Assembly: GCA_022606135.1 (NCBI GenBank)
Contig: JABYQN010000010.1
Coordinates: 744,001-808,000 of the forward strand
DNA: 64,000 nt
Direction of reading: 5' to 3'
Source of the DNA: Fomes fomentarius
Taxonomy: Eukaryota > Basidiomycota > Agaricomycetes > Polyporales > Polyporaceae
Shown: piece after piece, positions 26,020-37,685 of the stretch
How the letters are laid out: every line of letters starts with the position of its first letter
Position numbering within the stretch: position 1 is the first letter of the stretch
Position numbers and translations under genes: made by a program
The notes under the pieces: generated by a model
The model's database searches: none
Told to the model about the DNA's origin: nothing
What the model saw: only the letters and a program-made list of their open reading frames with translations

Positions 26020-26943
26020 GCGGGTTCATCATCCCTACTGTTGGGCTTGGGCTTTTATGTGTTATGACCGCTATGCTCCGTACTGCTACTACAAAGATGA
26101 TGATGGTCGGGACCTTCGGAGCGCAGTCCCCGCATGGCTGTCGGTCATCGCTATCCTATCCTCACATATGTACTTGCCTTTATCTCGGGGCTGGGCGGGC
26201 AGCTCCCTGTGTAAAATGAAACATGCAAGATCAAAAACACAGCTTTGAGGAAGGAACGATTGTGTGCTACTCAAAGTAGGAAACCTCCATTGAGCCCGAT
26301 ATGACAAGTGAGTTTCTAATTACTTTGGTACTCTAGTTGATCGAAACGAAAGTCATGCTTATGCACTCTCCAGCCCAAATATACGGCTATAATCTCCGTA
26401 ACACTCTGGTTGGGCTAAGAGCACGATAGAAGACTAGGCTCTGATAGCAAATGTTCGTCGTTAAATGCACTGAATTCGTACCAAACTCAAGTGTCAGTAT
26501 CAACTCTCCGCATCCATTGACCGAGGCATGAACACACGCGTACCCAACAACATTTACCAGAGGATCCGGCAGTATTGAATATTCATCGCTTGCGAAGGAG
26601 GCAAGCGAGAGGTACCTCGTGGAGTTTTCCGAAGATATGCATTCCGAAGGTAAGAAGATACGCACTTAACGCATCTCAGTATCAGCTCGAGGGGATAGAA
26701 TTTTCTGTGCATAGCAAGGGGTCGAGGTCTGAGTTACAACGGAAGACACCGGCGAGCTGCTTGAACATATCAGGGCCATCGCAGCTTGTACAACTTGAAC
26801 TGGAATGGGACACGTGGAAGTGAACGCACCCTTACTAGACCGAGACCGCCGTTCTAATTATTGGATCATAGTCGTGCACGGCAAGTAGAGCAGGTCCGAC
26901 GATATTACAACCTCCACGAGCTGTACACAGTACTAGAACTACT
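26020..26943. other. Intergenic between converging genes, no gene seen
   Basis: Holds the 3' ends of RPS17 (plus) and GET3 (minus). AT-richer than the flanks, with open frames under 100 codons lacking motifs. Confidence 0.45.
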
Positions 26944-28330
26944 CTACTCAGGAGGAGAGTATGGAGTGACGAGCATCTTGCTGAATTCCTTGAGCTTTGC
27001 GGGACCCCGAACCTCTTCTGTCAAGAGAGGAAGCTGTATGATATGGAAGAACTCGTCGTAGAGCTCGTGCGCCTCCTTCAGGTACTTCTGCTGCATCTTG
27101 TGTCGTACTTGACAGTGCTCGCAGTTCGAGCCTATGCAGAACAGCGGGTGAGACCAGGAAGGATATCAATTGAGAGTAACAAGAGAGCATACTCTTCTTG
27201 GGGAAGAGGAGCTGGTTGACCACGATATTGTGCGTGTCAATCTCGTACGCCGTCAATTCCTGAACCAGCCGTTCTGTCTCGTACAACGACAAAAACTCCG
27301 ATATGCACACGCAAACGAAAGTAGTCTTCTCCTGTATCAGTTCAATAAGGTATGAGTTCTAATCATAGCGTCTACGCGCGCAGGAGGGGAGAACGTACAG
27401 GATCCTTGAATTGCGTGTTCACCTCCGTGATAATTGCACGCATGGATTCCAGTTTTGCGAACATGTCTTCAGGTGCATCTGCCTGACCGCCCATCAGGCT
27501 CGTCATTTGGCTGATCATGGGCCCAATGCGTCCGCTCAATGCGCTCAGCTTGCCAAGCGCCTTTTCGAGTACAGTTGGAAAGGAGAGGAAACGCAGCGTG
27601 TGTCCTGTTGGTGCCGTGTCGAACACGATGACGGAGTACTCCATAGACTTCACATGTCTGAATGACGCGCTTTAGGTTTAAACGTTCACAGTGGAAAGAA
27701 TAACGTACTTCATGATTTCAGCGAAACTCATGGCTTCATCTACACCAGGGATCGCGAAAGCAAGGTCCTGCATCATACTGCCCATCATGCCGTTGGAGTC
27801 CGCTGTTTACGTCTCGACTGAGGAACAGTATCCGTGATCTGACAGGGAGTACACGCACACTGCTCGACCATCTCCTGGATGGCACTCGTAGGGTCGATCT
27901 CCATAGCGGAGAGGTTATCGAAGCCATTGACTTTAGTCGCCTCCTTCGAGAACTTCTGACCGAACGCGTCCGATAAATTGTGGGCGGGATCCGTGGACTA
28001 GCGATCATGGGTTAGTCTGCAGACGTTGGGACATCGATTCAATGACTCACGATCAGCAGGACAGATTCACGGCACTGAGCCAACTGAATGGCCAGAGAGC
28101 ACGACGTCGTGGTCTTTCCTAACACACATGTCCCATTACACTCAAACTCCCAGAATGACTACGAGTATCACATACCGACACCACCCTTTCCACCTACACG
28201 CGCGACGACAAGGCGATATTAGCGGAAGGTCTGCGGACAAGTGGCTGAAAGACGTGCCGCAGAAGATCCATTTCAGAGACTTCTGATCAAGGATGTTCTG
28301 AAGGGTCGGCTCGAGGATTTCTTCAGCCAT
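26944..28330 (-). CDS. GET3: Get3/ArsA-type ATPase for tail-anchored protein insertion
   Basis: Get3 is a cytosolic homodimeric ATPase that shields tail-anchored membrane proteins and delivers them to the Get1/Get2 receptor in the ER. The start at 28330 gives [20 protein letters not shown]. The deviant P-loop GGKGGVGKTTTS is rebuilt across two introns, with GKGGVG on an 18-nt microexon (28176-28193). Switch I follows as [18 protein letters not shown]. The client-groove helices run through the methionine-rich segment after MMGSMMQDL ([20 protein letters not shown]). Then come [20 protein letters not shown], the A-loop region [10 protein letters not shown] and the zinc-binding CxxC of [15 protein letters not shown]. 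It ends [10 protein letters not shown] with a stop at 26944-26946. The intron at 28194-28257 has a GC donor. All key residues are present. Confidence 0.96.
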
Positions 28331-28541
28331 GTCGCGACCTGAGACCAAATTGAAGTAGTGGTGAGATGCAGAGGAGGGAAATGGTCGTGGAAGTCGTGGA
28401 GGTCGTGGAGGTCGGTGTACAAGCTCTTGTACATGCTGATAGCCGCGTACCCGTCTTGCCTCGGACCCTCGTCTACCATCGTGCTCGTACTAGCACCTTC
28501 TACTCAGATCTCGTACTCTCGGGAAGATTGCCTCGTCTACG
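28331..28541. promoter_or_regulatory. Bidirectional promoter of GET3 and SRP68
   Basis: Only 211 bases lie between the divergent start codons. The stretch has CT-rich runs and GGTCGTGGA repeats (GTCGTGGAG/GTCGTGGAG/GTCGG) near 28393-28415, which could be 5' leader or binding sites. Confidence 0.55.
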
Positions 28542-30682
28542 ATGTCTGGCGGGGCACAGATTCGCTTTCAGGGTATGTTAAACCAGAGAGATATATCGTG
28601 CTTCACCCGGGACTGATTTTCGGCCATCGGCTAGCTCTCCTTATCGCCAATGAGCAGCGTAACGCGTACGGTCTCCGTTACAATGACTATGAACGCTACA
28701 GGTATGTTATGATCTGCAAACGAAAGGTGCCGCGGACTCAACGCTCTGAAGAAAACATTGTTATAACCGGACGCATCGTCTTCGCTCGTCACTGAAGATG
28801 ACATATGGAAGGGGTCGCGAGTTCAAGAAGTTGCCTCCAATTACGCCTGAGAACATAAAGGACGGCCAGTAAGTTCGCCTATCTATCAACATGCCCCTCT
28901 CCTTCAACAAGCCCGCAGTCTGCACCTGTTGCTGTTCGAGGCCGAGCGAGCATGGGCGCACTCGCAAGAACTGCACCAAGAATATCTCAAGCTCGCATCA
29001 AGCCCGGTCGCAGAAGACCTGCGTAAGTCCTCCGCCCACCGCAAGCATGCCTCGCGCCGATTACTCCGCGCTGTCCATTGGACCGACCAGCTCATATCGC
29101 ACTGTCGCGGCCTCTATAACCAGAGCCGTCTTTCTGCCGAAGACCTCGCGCAGGTCACGACATACAGCTTGATCCTGAACGGCCGCTTGCTTCGCCAGCG
29201 ATACGAGTTCGCCGATGCGGTCCCCCAGCTTGCTGTTGCGCGCAACCTTCTGGACGAGCTTGCAGCTGCTGCGACGACTAGTCGCGCGCAGGCGCTCGCC
29301 ATCGCGTTTGCCGATGAGATTGGTCCGGAGATCCGTCACTGTGCACATGAACTTCGCAGGGAGAAGGCGTACGATGTAGATGGTGTCGTTGCGGAGCTGT
29401 CGCCGAAGTATCGGTCTGAACTGGTTGAAGGTTGGGAGAGCATAATCGCCCAGTTGAAGCAACAGAATGGGACGACCGGGCAGGATAGGGGGAAGCTGAG
29501 AGAGCTGCTGTGGGAGGACGAACCTGTGCCAGTGCGGAACCCGGAGCTGGTCGATGTACTATTGAAGGTCCAAGAAGCGGAGGGTAAGCTCGCAGCAAGT
29601 GCCAAAGGCGACGATAAAGGAGACCAGAGTGCCTCCGAAGAGAAGGGCAAGAAGGTCGGCAAGGGTGCCAGGTCGAAGCGTGGTGTTGCTTCGTACGACG
29701 CCATCCTACTCGCCCTCAGTGAAGCAGAGGAGGTCGCTAGGAAGCTAGTGGAGGCGCAAAAGGTTTGCACATTTCATAGTCTCTGTCCTACGCATACACT
29801 CACACTGTCTCAAAGTTGAGCGGTGCAGCTGCTGCTGCTGGGACGCGAGATGTCCACTTCGTCCATGCTTACATCGTCTACCACCTACTCTCGCGTCGTG
29901 TGCAACGCGACCTTCTTCTCACGTCGGCGCTGCTTCATCAGCTCCCCGCTGCTCACAAGAGTCAGGCTGGGCACAAACGCAAAGTCCAGGTCGACGCCCG
30001 CCTCTACCCCGCGATTGTCAAGTTGCTGGACTCAGTCCTGCAGTCTTTAGAGCAAATGCGCACGCTTTCGATCGTCGACGACAGTCCGGATCTTGCCAAT
30101 GCCGTCGATGCACGTCTGTCTTATACGAAGGCGCGCCGATGCTACTATCTCGCCTGGTGCTACTCCCCACTCAAAAAGTACGCCGAGGCATTGTCGCTCA
30201 CGCAGCACGCGTCCATCCACCTACGTGAAGCACGATCGCTACTCGCACCGACCGTCGACACAGATCCAATCAACGACGGCTTGCCCGCCTTCTACCCGCT
30301 AGTGCTCTCCGACCTTGACAAGGTAGAAAATGAGCTCACTCTCGACAGCACGGGCTTCAAGACCGACTGGTTCGCCTACAATGGCGGCACGCTTGATCCC
30401 GAGAGTAGCAAGACCCACAAGAAGCCGCTATTCTTCGACATCGCGCTCAATTACATCAACCTGGACATGGACCGGCTGCAGGAGCGGGCTGGGAAGGTTG
30501 TAGAGAAGCCTGTGGCAGTTCAGTTGCCCATCACGGCGCCTGTGCCCCAGCCGGCTGAGAAGAAGACGCAGGCTACGAAGACGAAGGCCGAAGAGATTGA
30601 ACGGCCTGCTACGCCGGAGTCCTCTGCGCAGGCTCGTGGTGGTCTCAGTAGTCTACTAGGTGGATGGTGGGGCAGACGCTGA
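28542..30682 (+). CDS. SRP68: Signal recognition particle subunit SRP68
   Basis: SRP68 binds 7S RNA with SRP72 and is needed for co-translational targeting to the ER. The start at 28542 gives MSGGAQIRFQ, joined across an intron to ALLIANEQRNAYGLRYNDY, then across another to KHCYNRTHRLRSSLKMTYGR. The tetratricopeptide-like RNA-binding domain includes LPPITPENIKDGQ, HLQ... and LLFEAERAWAHSQELHQEYL. A large middle exon ends at 29762 (LVEAQK). The last exon, from about 29817, ends with a Pro/Lys/Glu-rich linker and a short GGLSSLLGGWWGRR tail. An in-frame TAG eight or so codons above 28542 makes this ATG the first possible one. It matches the family throughout. Confidence 0.93.
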
Positions 30683-30878
30683 GGGACGCCAACAACTAGT
30701 GTACAAGTTTGATTGAATGATGTCTGGTGCACCGTGGGTCACTTTCATCGACGTCTGGATCAGTCTCCGGACAGAAGAGTATCTTGCCTTTTCCAAGTAC
30801 AGCTGGCTATTGCACAGTTAGTTGAGAATTCGATGAAGTGGCCTATACGTTCACAAGACGTTGATACTTACTGTATCT

Positions 30879-32519
30879 TCACCATAGGCCACCGTGACCT
30901 GCTTTCCTGTTCCGCTTGGCTCTTGTCTCCACGCAATGTTCCGGAAGGGGCAACCCTGGAGGGTCCGCGATGGTCTCCACCCGTACTGTCGCAAAGTGGG
31001 CACATAGCTCCTGTAGGTGCGCGTCCAAGGGAACAACTTGTGACACCGTTTTTACGACGAGATGCTCGAAATAGCTGTATTCACCCGATTGGAGCTGGTC
31101 GAGCATCTTTGTGAAATATAGCGGCTCGAGGTCGGATGAAAACTCAGACTGGTGGCAGATGATAATGACCGTCCTCAGATGGTGAGCACAGAAGGCGGGA
31201 TCTTGTGCTCGAGGGCAGACAGAGAGGTCGGGTACGAATTTTGCGTATGGTCCATCACGATTGAGCACGATGGTGAGCGTCTGTAGGGACGGTAGGGTCA
31301 AGATGGCGTGGTAGATTGAGGAGAACGGGTCGGACAACGGCCGGAAAGTCTCCTTCCACACCCAGACATCGCGAATGTTGAGGAGCGACTGTTTGTCGCA
31401 TAATTGACGTTTCATGTGAGTATCAATGAGCTTCTGTCCGCGGTTTGACCTGGAGATGTATGGTTCCATGACAATGTGCCCCACGCTGTTTGGGCCAATG
31501 GCGGTGAGTGACATCCTTGCCATATTCAAGGGAGTAGCGCTGTAGTCGCCGAAGCTGAGCAGTGTCGCGCCGTCCAGGAGGTGCTCGGAGAATCGAGACC
31601 GAATTTCTTTCAACAGCGGCTCATGTCCAACTCCACATCCTAATACTTGCAAGCTGCATCCGGGGCGATGAGGAATGGCTGAGAGGATTTGGGGCAAAAG
31701 CAAGCCGCCAGGGTTCACGAATGTTAACCGGCGGAGGGAAGGTAGATTGAGAGATCTCGGATGGTAGCTGAGAGGATCTGGATCATCAAACATATTGTCC
31801 AGGACGAGAGCTTGTAGGTTGGGGCAGTGTTGCAGAACCTCGATAACCGCGTCGGTGAGGCCTTCCTTCATGATGTCGCACAAAGCCAGATGTGTGAGGG
31901 ATGGAAGATGCACGGCCGGCAGCAATGGGACACCTTTGATTGCAAGGTCTCGTAGTGACATTGCGGAGCCCTGGGACAATGGAAGCGTGTTCGTCGGCCA
32001 TTCAACGTCCAGTATTTGCTCGCTGTTGAGGGAGTACGACGTCAACCATGGATGGTCAAGCTCGAGGAAGGCTTGCAAGTGATTGATGCCATCGATGTCA
32101 TTATGATACAAGTCCATGACATGCAGCTCCTGGACGCGATGTGCCAAACTAGCATATAGACTGTCGACGGCTTTTGCGAAGGATCGGGACGGCTTGATCA
32201 CTGCAACAAGAGGCACATGACCACTTCTGGCTACAGAGACAGTGGGAAGAAATCGAGAATCGGCGACGATGGTTTTCCAGAGCCAATTGTATGACAGTGC
32301 GACCTCCCGTAGGTAGCGACTGGTATGGGTTATTGGGAGGAGAGTGATAACATCCGTCGCCGAGTTGCACCAAAAAGTGTCCAAAGAGAAGAGCTCCTGT
32401 TGAGGATGATCTAGAGGTGAGGGAACTTCGGATAAAATATGGTGTAGAAGCTCGACGGGGAGACGGCAAAAGGGAGTGCGTGCGTTTTTCTCCTGCCGCA
32501 GCATCAAAACTCCTTCCAT
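30879..32519 (-). CDS. F-box/leucine-rich protein
   Basis: Likely a substrate adaptor of an SCF ubiquitin ligase, of the type greatly expanded in agaricomycetes. The N-terminus holds an F-box motif (FCRLPVELLHHILSEVPSPL) followed by THTSRYLREVALSYNWLWKT, typical of the second half of the box. A run of degenerate leucine-rich repeats follows (LPSLTHLALCDIMKE, CPNLQALVLDNMF, LPSLRRLTFVN, LPSLQTLTIVL). The whole body is one uninterrupted exon of about 545 codons. The first ATG in the exon is at 32519, but the frame stays open up to an AG acceptor. An upstream piece starting at ATG 32750 (MADKNLPVDAVKLARTLLAR) may be a true first exon supplying the usual N-terminal helix; I found no strong donor for it. 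The substrate is unknown. It is divergent from NIC96. Confidence 0.8.
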   Translation of the reverse strand: MEGVLMLRQEKNARTPFCRLPVELLHHILSEVPSPLDHPQQELFSLDTFWCNSATDVITLLPITHTSRYLREVALSYNWLWKTIVADSRFLPTVSVARSGHVPLVAVIKPSRSFAKAVDSLYASLAHRVQELHVMDLYHNDIDGINHLQAFLELDHPWLTSYSLNSEQILDVEWPTNTLPLSQGSAMSLRDLAIKGVPLLPAVHLPSLTHLALCDIMKEGLTDAVIEVLQHCPNLQALVLDNMFDDPDPLSYHPRSLNLPSLRRLTFVNPGGLLLPQILSAIPHRPGCSLQVLGCGVGHEPLLKEIRSRFSEHLLDGATLLSFGDYSATPLNMARMSLTAIGPNSVGHIVMEPYISRSNRGQKLIDTHMKRQLCDKQSLLNIRDVWVWKETFRPLSDPFSSIYHAILTLPSLQTLTIVLNRDGPYAKFVPDLSVCPRAQDPAFCAHHLRTVIIICHQSEFSSDLEPLYFTKMLDQLQSGEYSYFEHLVVKTVSQVVPLDAHLQELCAHFATVRVETIADPPGLPLPEHCVETRAKRNRKAGHGGLW

Positions 32520-33049
32520 CAAGAGGTCATGGCACGTTGAAACCTACACCAAACAACCTCTGAGCACCCGCATAATAGCAAGCGAGCAAGGGTGCATTCC
32601 TACCTCTTCGTCACTGTCGTATCATCAGGACCAGGTGCCAGGAAGGAGTCGCAACTTTGCGCACCATAGAAAGTCTCTAGAATCTTGCAGCCGTGCGAGG
32701 AGTGTTCGTGCGAGTTTCACTGCGTCGACGGGCAGGTTCTTATCCGCCATTATGATAGAGCTTTGACAATGCCGGTCGTGTTGTGTCGACTGAAAAAAGA
32801 AATCGAACATGAATTTCATAGTTGGAGAAACGGTGTGCGTGACACGTGACCAGAATCGCGCGGAAGAGAACCTTGTACGCGAACACCTTGTTTTGTGCCG
32901 CCACTACTTCCGCCTGCTTATCCCCTCCTTACTCTCCTTGTCGTCATACTACGAGTACCGCCCTTTGCGTAGTATCTCTGGTTAACGTTATTGGACATCC
33001 AGCTGCAAGGTCTGAGCTGCCGCTTATTACACAGCAACAAACTAGGATC
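32520..33049. promoter_or_regulatory. Intergenic region between F-box gene and NIC96
   Basis: This 530-bp head-to-head interval must hold both promoters and perhaps a first exon of the F-box gene (32625-32750). No TATA box is obvious next to NIC96. Confidence 0.45.
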
Positions 33050-36000
33050 ATGGCCGCAGACCTCTCCTCCCTCTTGAACGCGTCAAAGGCGCTCACATCC
33101 CATCTCTCGCGTCCTGATCTACCTAGCGTGAACCTATCGCTCGACCAGATTGAAGCGCAGTCCCGTAGACTTGTCTCGAGACAGCCTGGGACGTCTGCAG
33201 ACACCAGCCGCGCGTACGTTCTCCGCTTTCCAGTCCTGAAGTATGTTCATAACTTTGTTCTTAATCCAGGAATTATCTACTCGCACAAGCTCACGTTGAT
33301 GCACCGGCACTTGCCAACTCGATCGCCCACCTCAATACTCAAACCACCTTCTCGCCACTCCAGGCTCTTCAAGATACCGACGTTGCAGGCTACTTGCGTC
33401 ATGCACACGAACAGAACTTGATTTCAACCATCGAGGAGGGCAGAAGGGAGACACAAGAGGAATTCTATCGCGTGCTGGAGGACCGTGGCCGGAGGGATTG
33501 GGAGGCGCGCAAGAAGCGCGTGTTCGAGCAGCTCGGTGCACGCGTCGGGGGCGAAAATAGGGCAGTGGCAGAGTTGAAGAAGAGCACACATGGAAAGAGC
33601 TTACTTTCGGTAAGTTCTCACTTCATTCAGGTGTCTCACTATGCCGTGTCACTAAGCATTGAATGTTCAGACCAGTGTCGGACCAAGCCCGAGTCTGCAG
33701 ATGCAGAGCAAGATGATGGCATACGACCGTGTTGTCTTAGAGTCAAACACTGCCAGACTGCGCGGCACGTCCTTCCCGATTGTTCACGCATTGATTCAAG
33801 CTTCCATGTCCGCCAATTCCGACGTGAGGACTACCAACCTATCCCACTTGCTACATTTTCTGACGGAGCTCTGTGAATCCAGCCACGTTCGCTTCAGATC
33901 ACACAAAACTTCCATGTGCTCTCTAAGATTACCGGCGAGCCACCTACCCTTCCACCCATTGCGCATGCGGGAGCACACATCCTGAACGCGCCACTGATAG
34001 AGCGCAAATTCGCGCGAGCATACCTTGGAGATCCAGAATCAAGAGATGCGACTGAGCTCCGGCGGCAGGTCGCGAAAGGCGCGCGGGAAGCTCTGGAGGA
34101 GCAATACTGGGATGTCATCGAGCGGACTCTGCAGGCCCGCCCAACTGAGGCACGCCTGGGTGGCGACCCAAGTGTTTCCAACAAAATCAGGGCATACGTA
34201 CTCGTTAGGCATTACCGCAACGGCGAATGGGAAGACAGGATAGAGGTCAGTCTTGTCATTAGTAGCCTATGGTCATGCAATGTCTCACTGTGTTTGTCTA
34301 GCTTGTCGCAGGACAACCACTGTGGGCGAAGCTCTTCTACCTTGTTCGAACAGGTCACGTACAAGAAGCACTGCAGGAAGCATTGCGATATCAACAAGCG
34401 ATCGAACATCGAGAGTCTAGCTTCCTGAGCCACTTACGGGCATGGGTCGAGTCGCCAGACCGGCGGTACGTTCGACTTATGTAGCATAAACTGTTTGGCG
34501 ATACTCATGGTGACCCAGACTACCGAAGCCGCATCGTGACCAGCTGCATGCCGCTTACAACGCGCACATGCTGCACTCATCCACTGCAGACCCATTCAAG
34601 CTCGCATTGTACAAACTCATGGGCAAGATCGACCCCGCGCGGAGGACCGTCGCGCAGGTCACGGTAACCACTGAGGATTGGCTGTGGTTCCAACTCGCGA
34701 TGGTGAGCCTTTGTTCAGCTTGAGTGCACTCCGTTAATTGTGTGGACAGGTTGATGAGGACGAGTTCGGTGGCCTGAGAGGGTTAGCAGAGGTTCTCCTC
34801 AATTACGGTGAGCGGCACTTCGACGGCGTCCCCGGACAGAAGGGCGCCAAGCGTGGTGTATGGGCCGGTGTGTTGCTGATGTGCGGACAATTCGAGCGGG
34901 TAAGTGAATTGCACTGTGCACAAGGCAATTTCCCCAACATCATCGTATACAGGCTGTTGCAGCACTATGGGATCACCATGAGACTGAGGTGGAAGCAGTC
35001 CATCTTGCGATCGCGCTGGCCTACCACGGGCTGCTTCGTGTTCCGTCACGAGCGGAGACTTCGGACGTTACACCATGTGAGTTGCTATGTTCTCTCATCC
35101 AGCATGGATAACTGAACTCTTCCCAGTGACGCTCTCTCCGGTATCACCACCCGCACTCAGCCTGTCGACTCTGATCTGGCGCTACGTGCGCCAATTTGTT
35201 CGCATGGATGCCCGTGAGGCATTGCAGTACGTCTACTGTGTATGTCTCAGTGCAGACCAGCCTGGTGGTGTTGGCAAGGAGCAAGTCGAGAATGCTTGGG
35301 AACTCGTACGCCGGATCATCGTCCTTGCGAACACGGGCGCGGCTTGGGAAGAGCTTGTCGGTGGCTTCCGACCGGACGGAACACGATTCGTATGTTAGTT
35401 CCCTTGCTTGTGGTTTCGCTATCTGACCGCATTGATAGAGCGGTGCGATCGAGCAAAGTGCCCCTTTGCTCAAGCTCGAAGACTCGCGCGACTACAATGA
35501 GCAGATCCTCATCCGCGCAGCCAAGTCGTCCGAGGAGGCAGACCGCATCCCCGAGGCGATCAAGCTCTACAACCTAGCCGGTGACTACACCACCGTCATC
35601 AGCGTCCTCGCGCATGCATTGGGCAACACCATCGCACAGCCGAGCGTCGACGAGAAAGCACGGCTCATCGAGCGTACCGCCGCAGACATCCTCAGGCATT
35701 ACGAGCGCACGAACAGGGCGGTGGGCAAGGAGCGCGATGCAGTTATCCGCCTGCTCAGAGTCAGGGAGGCTTTGGACGCGAAGGACACTGGCAGGGTCGA
35801 GACTGCACTGGAGGTGTGTTTTCGTGCATCATCAACCACGTTGGGGTGTGGGTCGCTGAGGTGGTTATGCTTGCAGCTTATGGAGTCGACGGACCTCATC
35901 CCGATGGACGGGGACGTCGGAAAGATTACCAAGCGGGCAGAAGAATTCCGCGAGCTCCCAGACGCCCTTCAGCGCAACCTGCAGACGTTCCTCACGCTCA

Positions 36001-36260
36001 CGATGGACATCCTCGCCGCTGTTCACCAGAAGGTGAAGGCCTCGTCTCTGCCGGACTCATCGCGACAGGCAGTAAGTGGCCTTTACTCCCTCTATCACAA
36101 CCGACATGTAGACTGACTGGTGGATGCTGGCTCACAGACACTCGTGTTGCTGCGCAAAAAATCGAGATCGCTCATTATCTTTGCGGGCAACCTCAAGTAC
36201 AGGATGTCACCCGATGTGTATTCGTATCTCGCGCGACTTGACGTAGAGATCGCTGTGTAA
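33050..36260 (+). CDS. NIC96: Nucleoporin Nic96/Nup93
   Basis: Nic96/Nup93 is an alpha-solenoid scaffold of the inner ring of the nuclear pore complex. The start at 33050 gives MAADLSSLLNASKALTSHLS with the short N-terminal linker. Exons continue NYLLAQAHVDAPALANSIAH, YLRHAHEQNLISTIEEGRRE, SKMMAYDRVVLESNTARLRG, then the solenoid: ITQNFHVLSKITGEPPTLPP, LVAGQPLWAKLFYLVRTGHV, QEALRYQQAIEHRESSFLSH, VDEDEFGGLRGLAEVLLNYG, LLMCGQFERAVAALWDHH and KLYNLAGDYTTVISVLAHAL. The end is SLIIFAGNLKYRMSPDVYSY with TAA at 36258-36260. At least ten short introns join in frame. I see no lesion. Confidence 0.94.
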
Positions 36261-36599
36261 TTGCTATAGCTACTGTGTTTGTATCACGACCCTCACGATT
36301 CTAACACTACAATGGGACTCTTTAACCCATGCATGATACATGTTCGTTTTAGAGAACGGCGGTCTGAATCATGCACCGACTTGTGTGACCATCAGAGTGA
36401 AGTGCGAGGAACAACCTACCTAGATTCAAGGCTATCCCGCCGCGCCGCAGATCGATTGACTTACCTGGCCATGCCGCCATGATGTACGGTGGAAAGGTTG
36501 GACTTTGGGTGGATGTTGAATGGATTTAACGCATCCACGGGGAGTGTAAGCATGGATGGTCGAATCCATTCGATGAACAGGCACCTACAGGAGGCTAAA

Positions 36600-37685
36600 T
36601 CATTTTTGCCACACCCCGCCAGTCTCTCCCTCACCGCTGCGCAGGCAGCATCTCCTCGTCATCTTCCGCCATTTCCTCGCCGTCGTCTTCCGCGTTTTCG
36701 ACCGTGTGGTCTGTGACTTCTGCGCTTCCTACATTCGCAGACTCATTACGGCGGCACTGTCCGTACGATTGGGGTCAGAAGCCACCGGGCGCACACAAGG
36801 AAACAGACTTACGTGGTAGACGGCGGTCCAGTATCCACTCCAATACATCGCGGTCATTGCGCGCGAGAATGCCTCATCCTGACTGACAGCTGCAGCCTCT
36901 GCCACTGTACCCGTGCTGGACACTCCGTCCATAGCTGGGACAGTCAGCAGCGGACCTGCAGCTGCCGCCGCAAGAGACGCGTCATGAGACGGGACAAAAG
37001 TGTCGAAGTTGAGTGGAGTCGAATCTCCTCCGTGGAGTGCTACTTCTTCAACATGAGCTGCGCTGGTACCGCCCTTGGCAACAACATCGTCGGCATTTTG
37101 TTTGGATTTGCCCTTGGAGGTAATAGCGGGTGGGACATTGTACCAGCTGCTTGGGGAAGGAATGAGCACAATGATTGTTCAGACCCCCATGCTGAAGGAA
37201 CGTACAGAGGAGACTTTTCCACGGGCTCTTCCTTCCATTTCTTCCCTGGACCATGATAGGCCTGCATGGCATCCCAAGTCAGCGAACAATATAGCCGCGT
37301 CGATAGGTGTGACACGTACTTCGTATTCAGCCGCCGCGCTGTTCCACGCATGTATCAATGCAGAATCGTCCCAGATCTCCTCGTACGTGAGCTCCCTGCT
37401 CTCTTCCTCTTCTTCCTCATGATATTCTTCGTTGGCCCCCGCCGGCTCCACGCCCATTCCTGCGTGCGCATTCGATGACGATGCAACAGAGCCTGTATCG
37501 TCGTAATGTACTTGCTGACCCTGATTGCCAGGATCGTCCCAGTGTTGAGGATGAGACCTCCCGCCACCTTGTCGTTGGCTCTGCGTAGTTTTGCGCCTCT
37601 TGTTCAGTGGTTGCGGCGGGGGCTTCGTCTCGTGATTGGGTGCCGGCTGAGTGGCAATGTCATCATAAGAAATGATGGGTCGCAT
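36600..37685 (-). CDS. SMN1: Survival-of-motor-neuron (SMN) homologue
   Basis: SMN assembles Sm rings on spliceosomal snRNAs. The start at 37685 opens MRPIISYDDI and a basic/Gln-rich region. A Gemin2-binding helix follows (RELTYEEIWDDSALIHAWNS), then AYHGPGKKWKEEPVEKSPLW and YNVPPA across two introns, a low-complexity Ala/Val-rich linker, and a C-terminal oligomerisation YG box (AMTAMYWSGYWTAVYH). No Tudor domain is visible, as in Schizosaccharomyces pombe Smn1. The exon after the YG box is ambiguous: phase-0 joining gives a basic tail ending at 36600, while an acidic frame (DDGEEMAEDDEEML) ends at 36631, so the last codons are uncertain. Confidence 0.85.
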
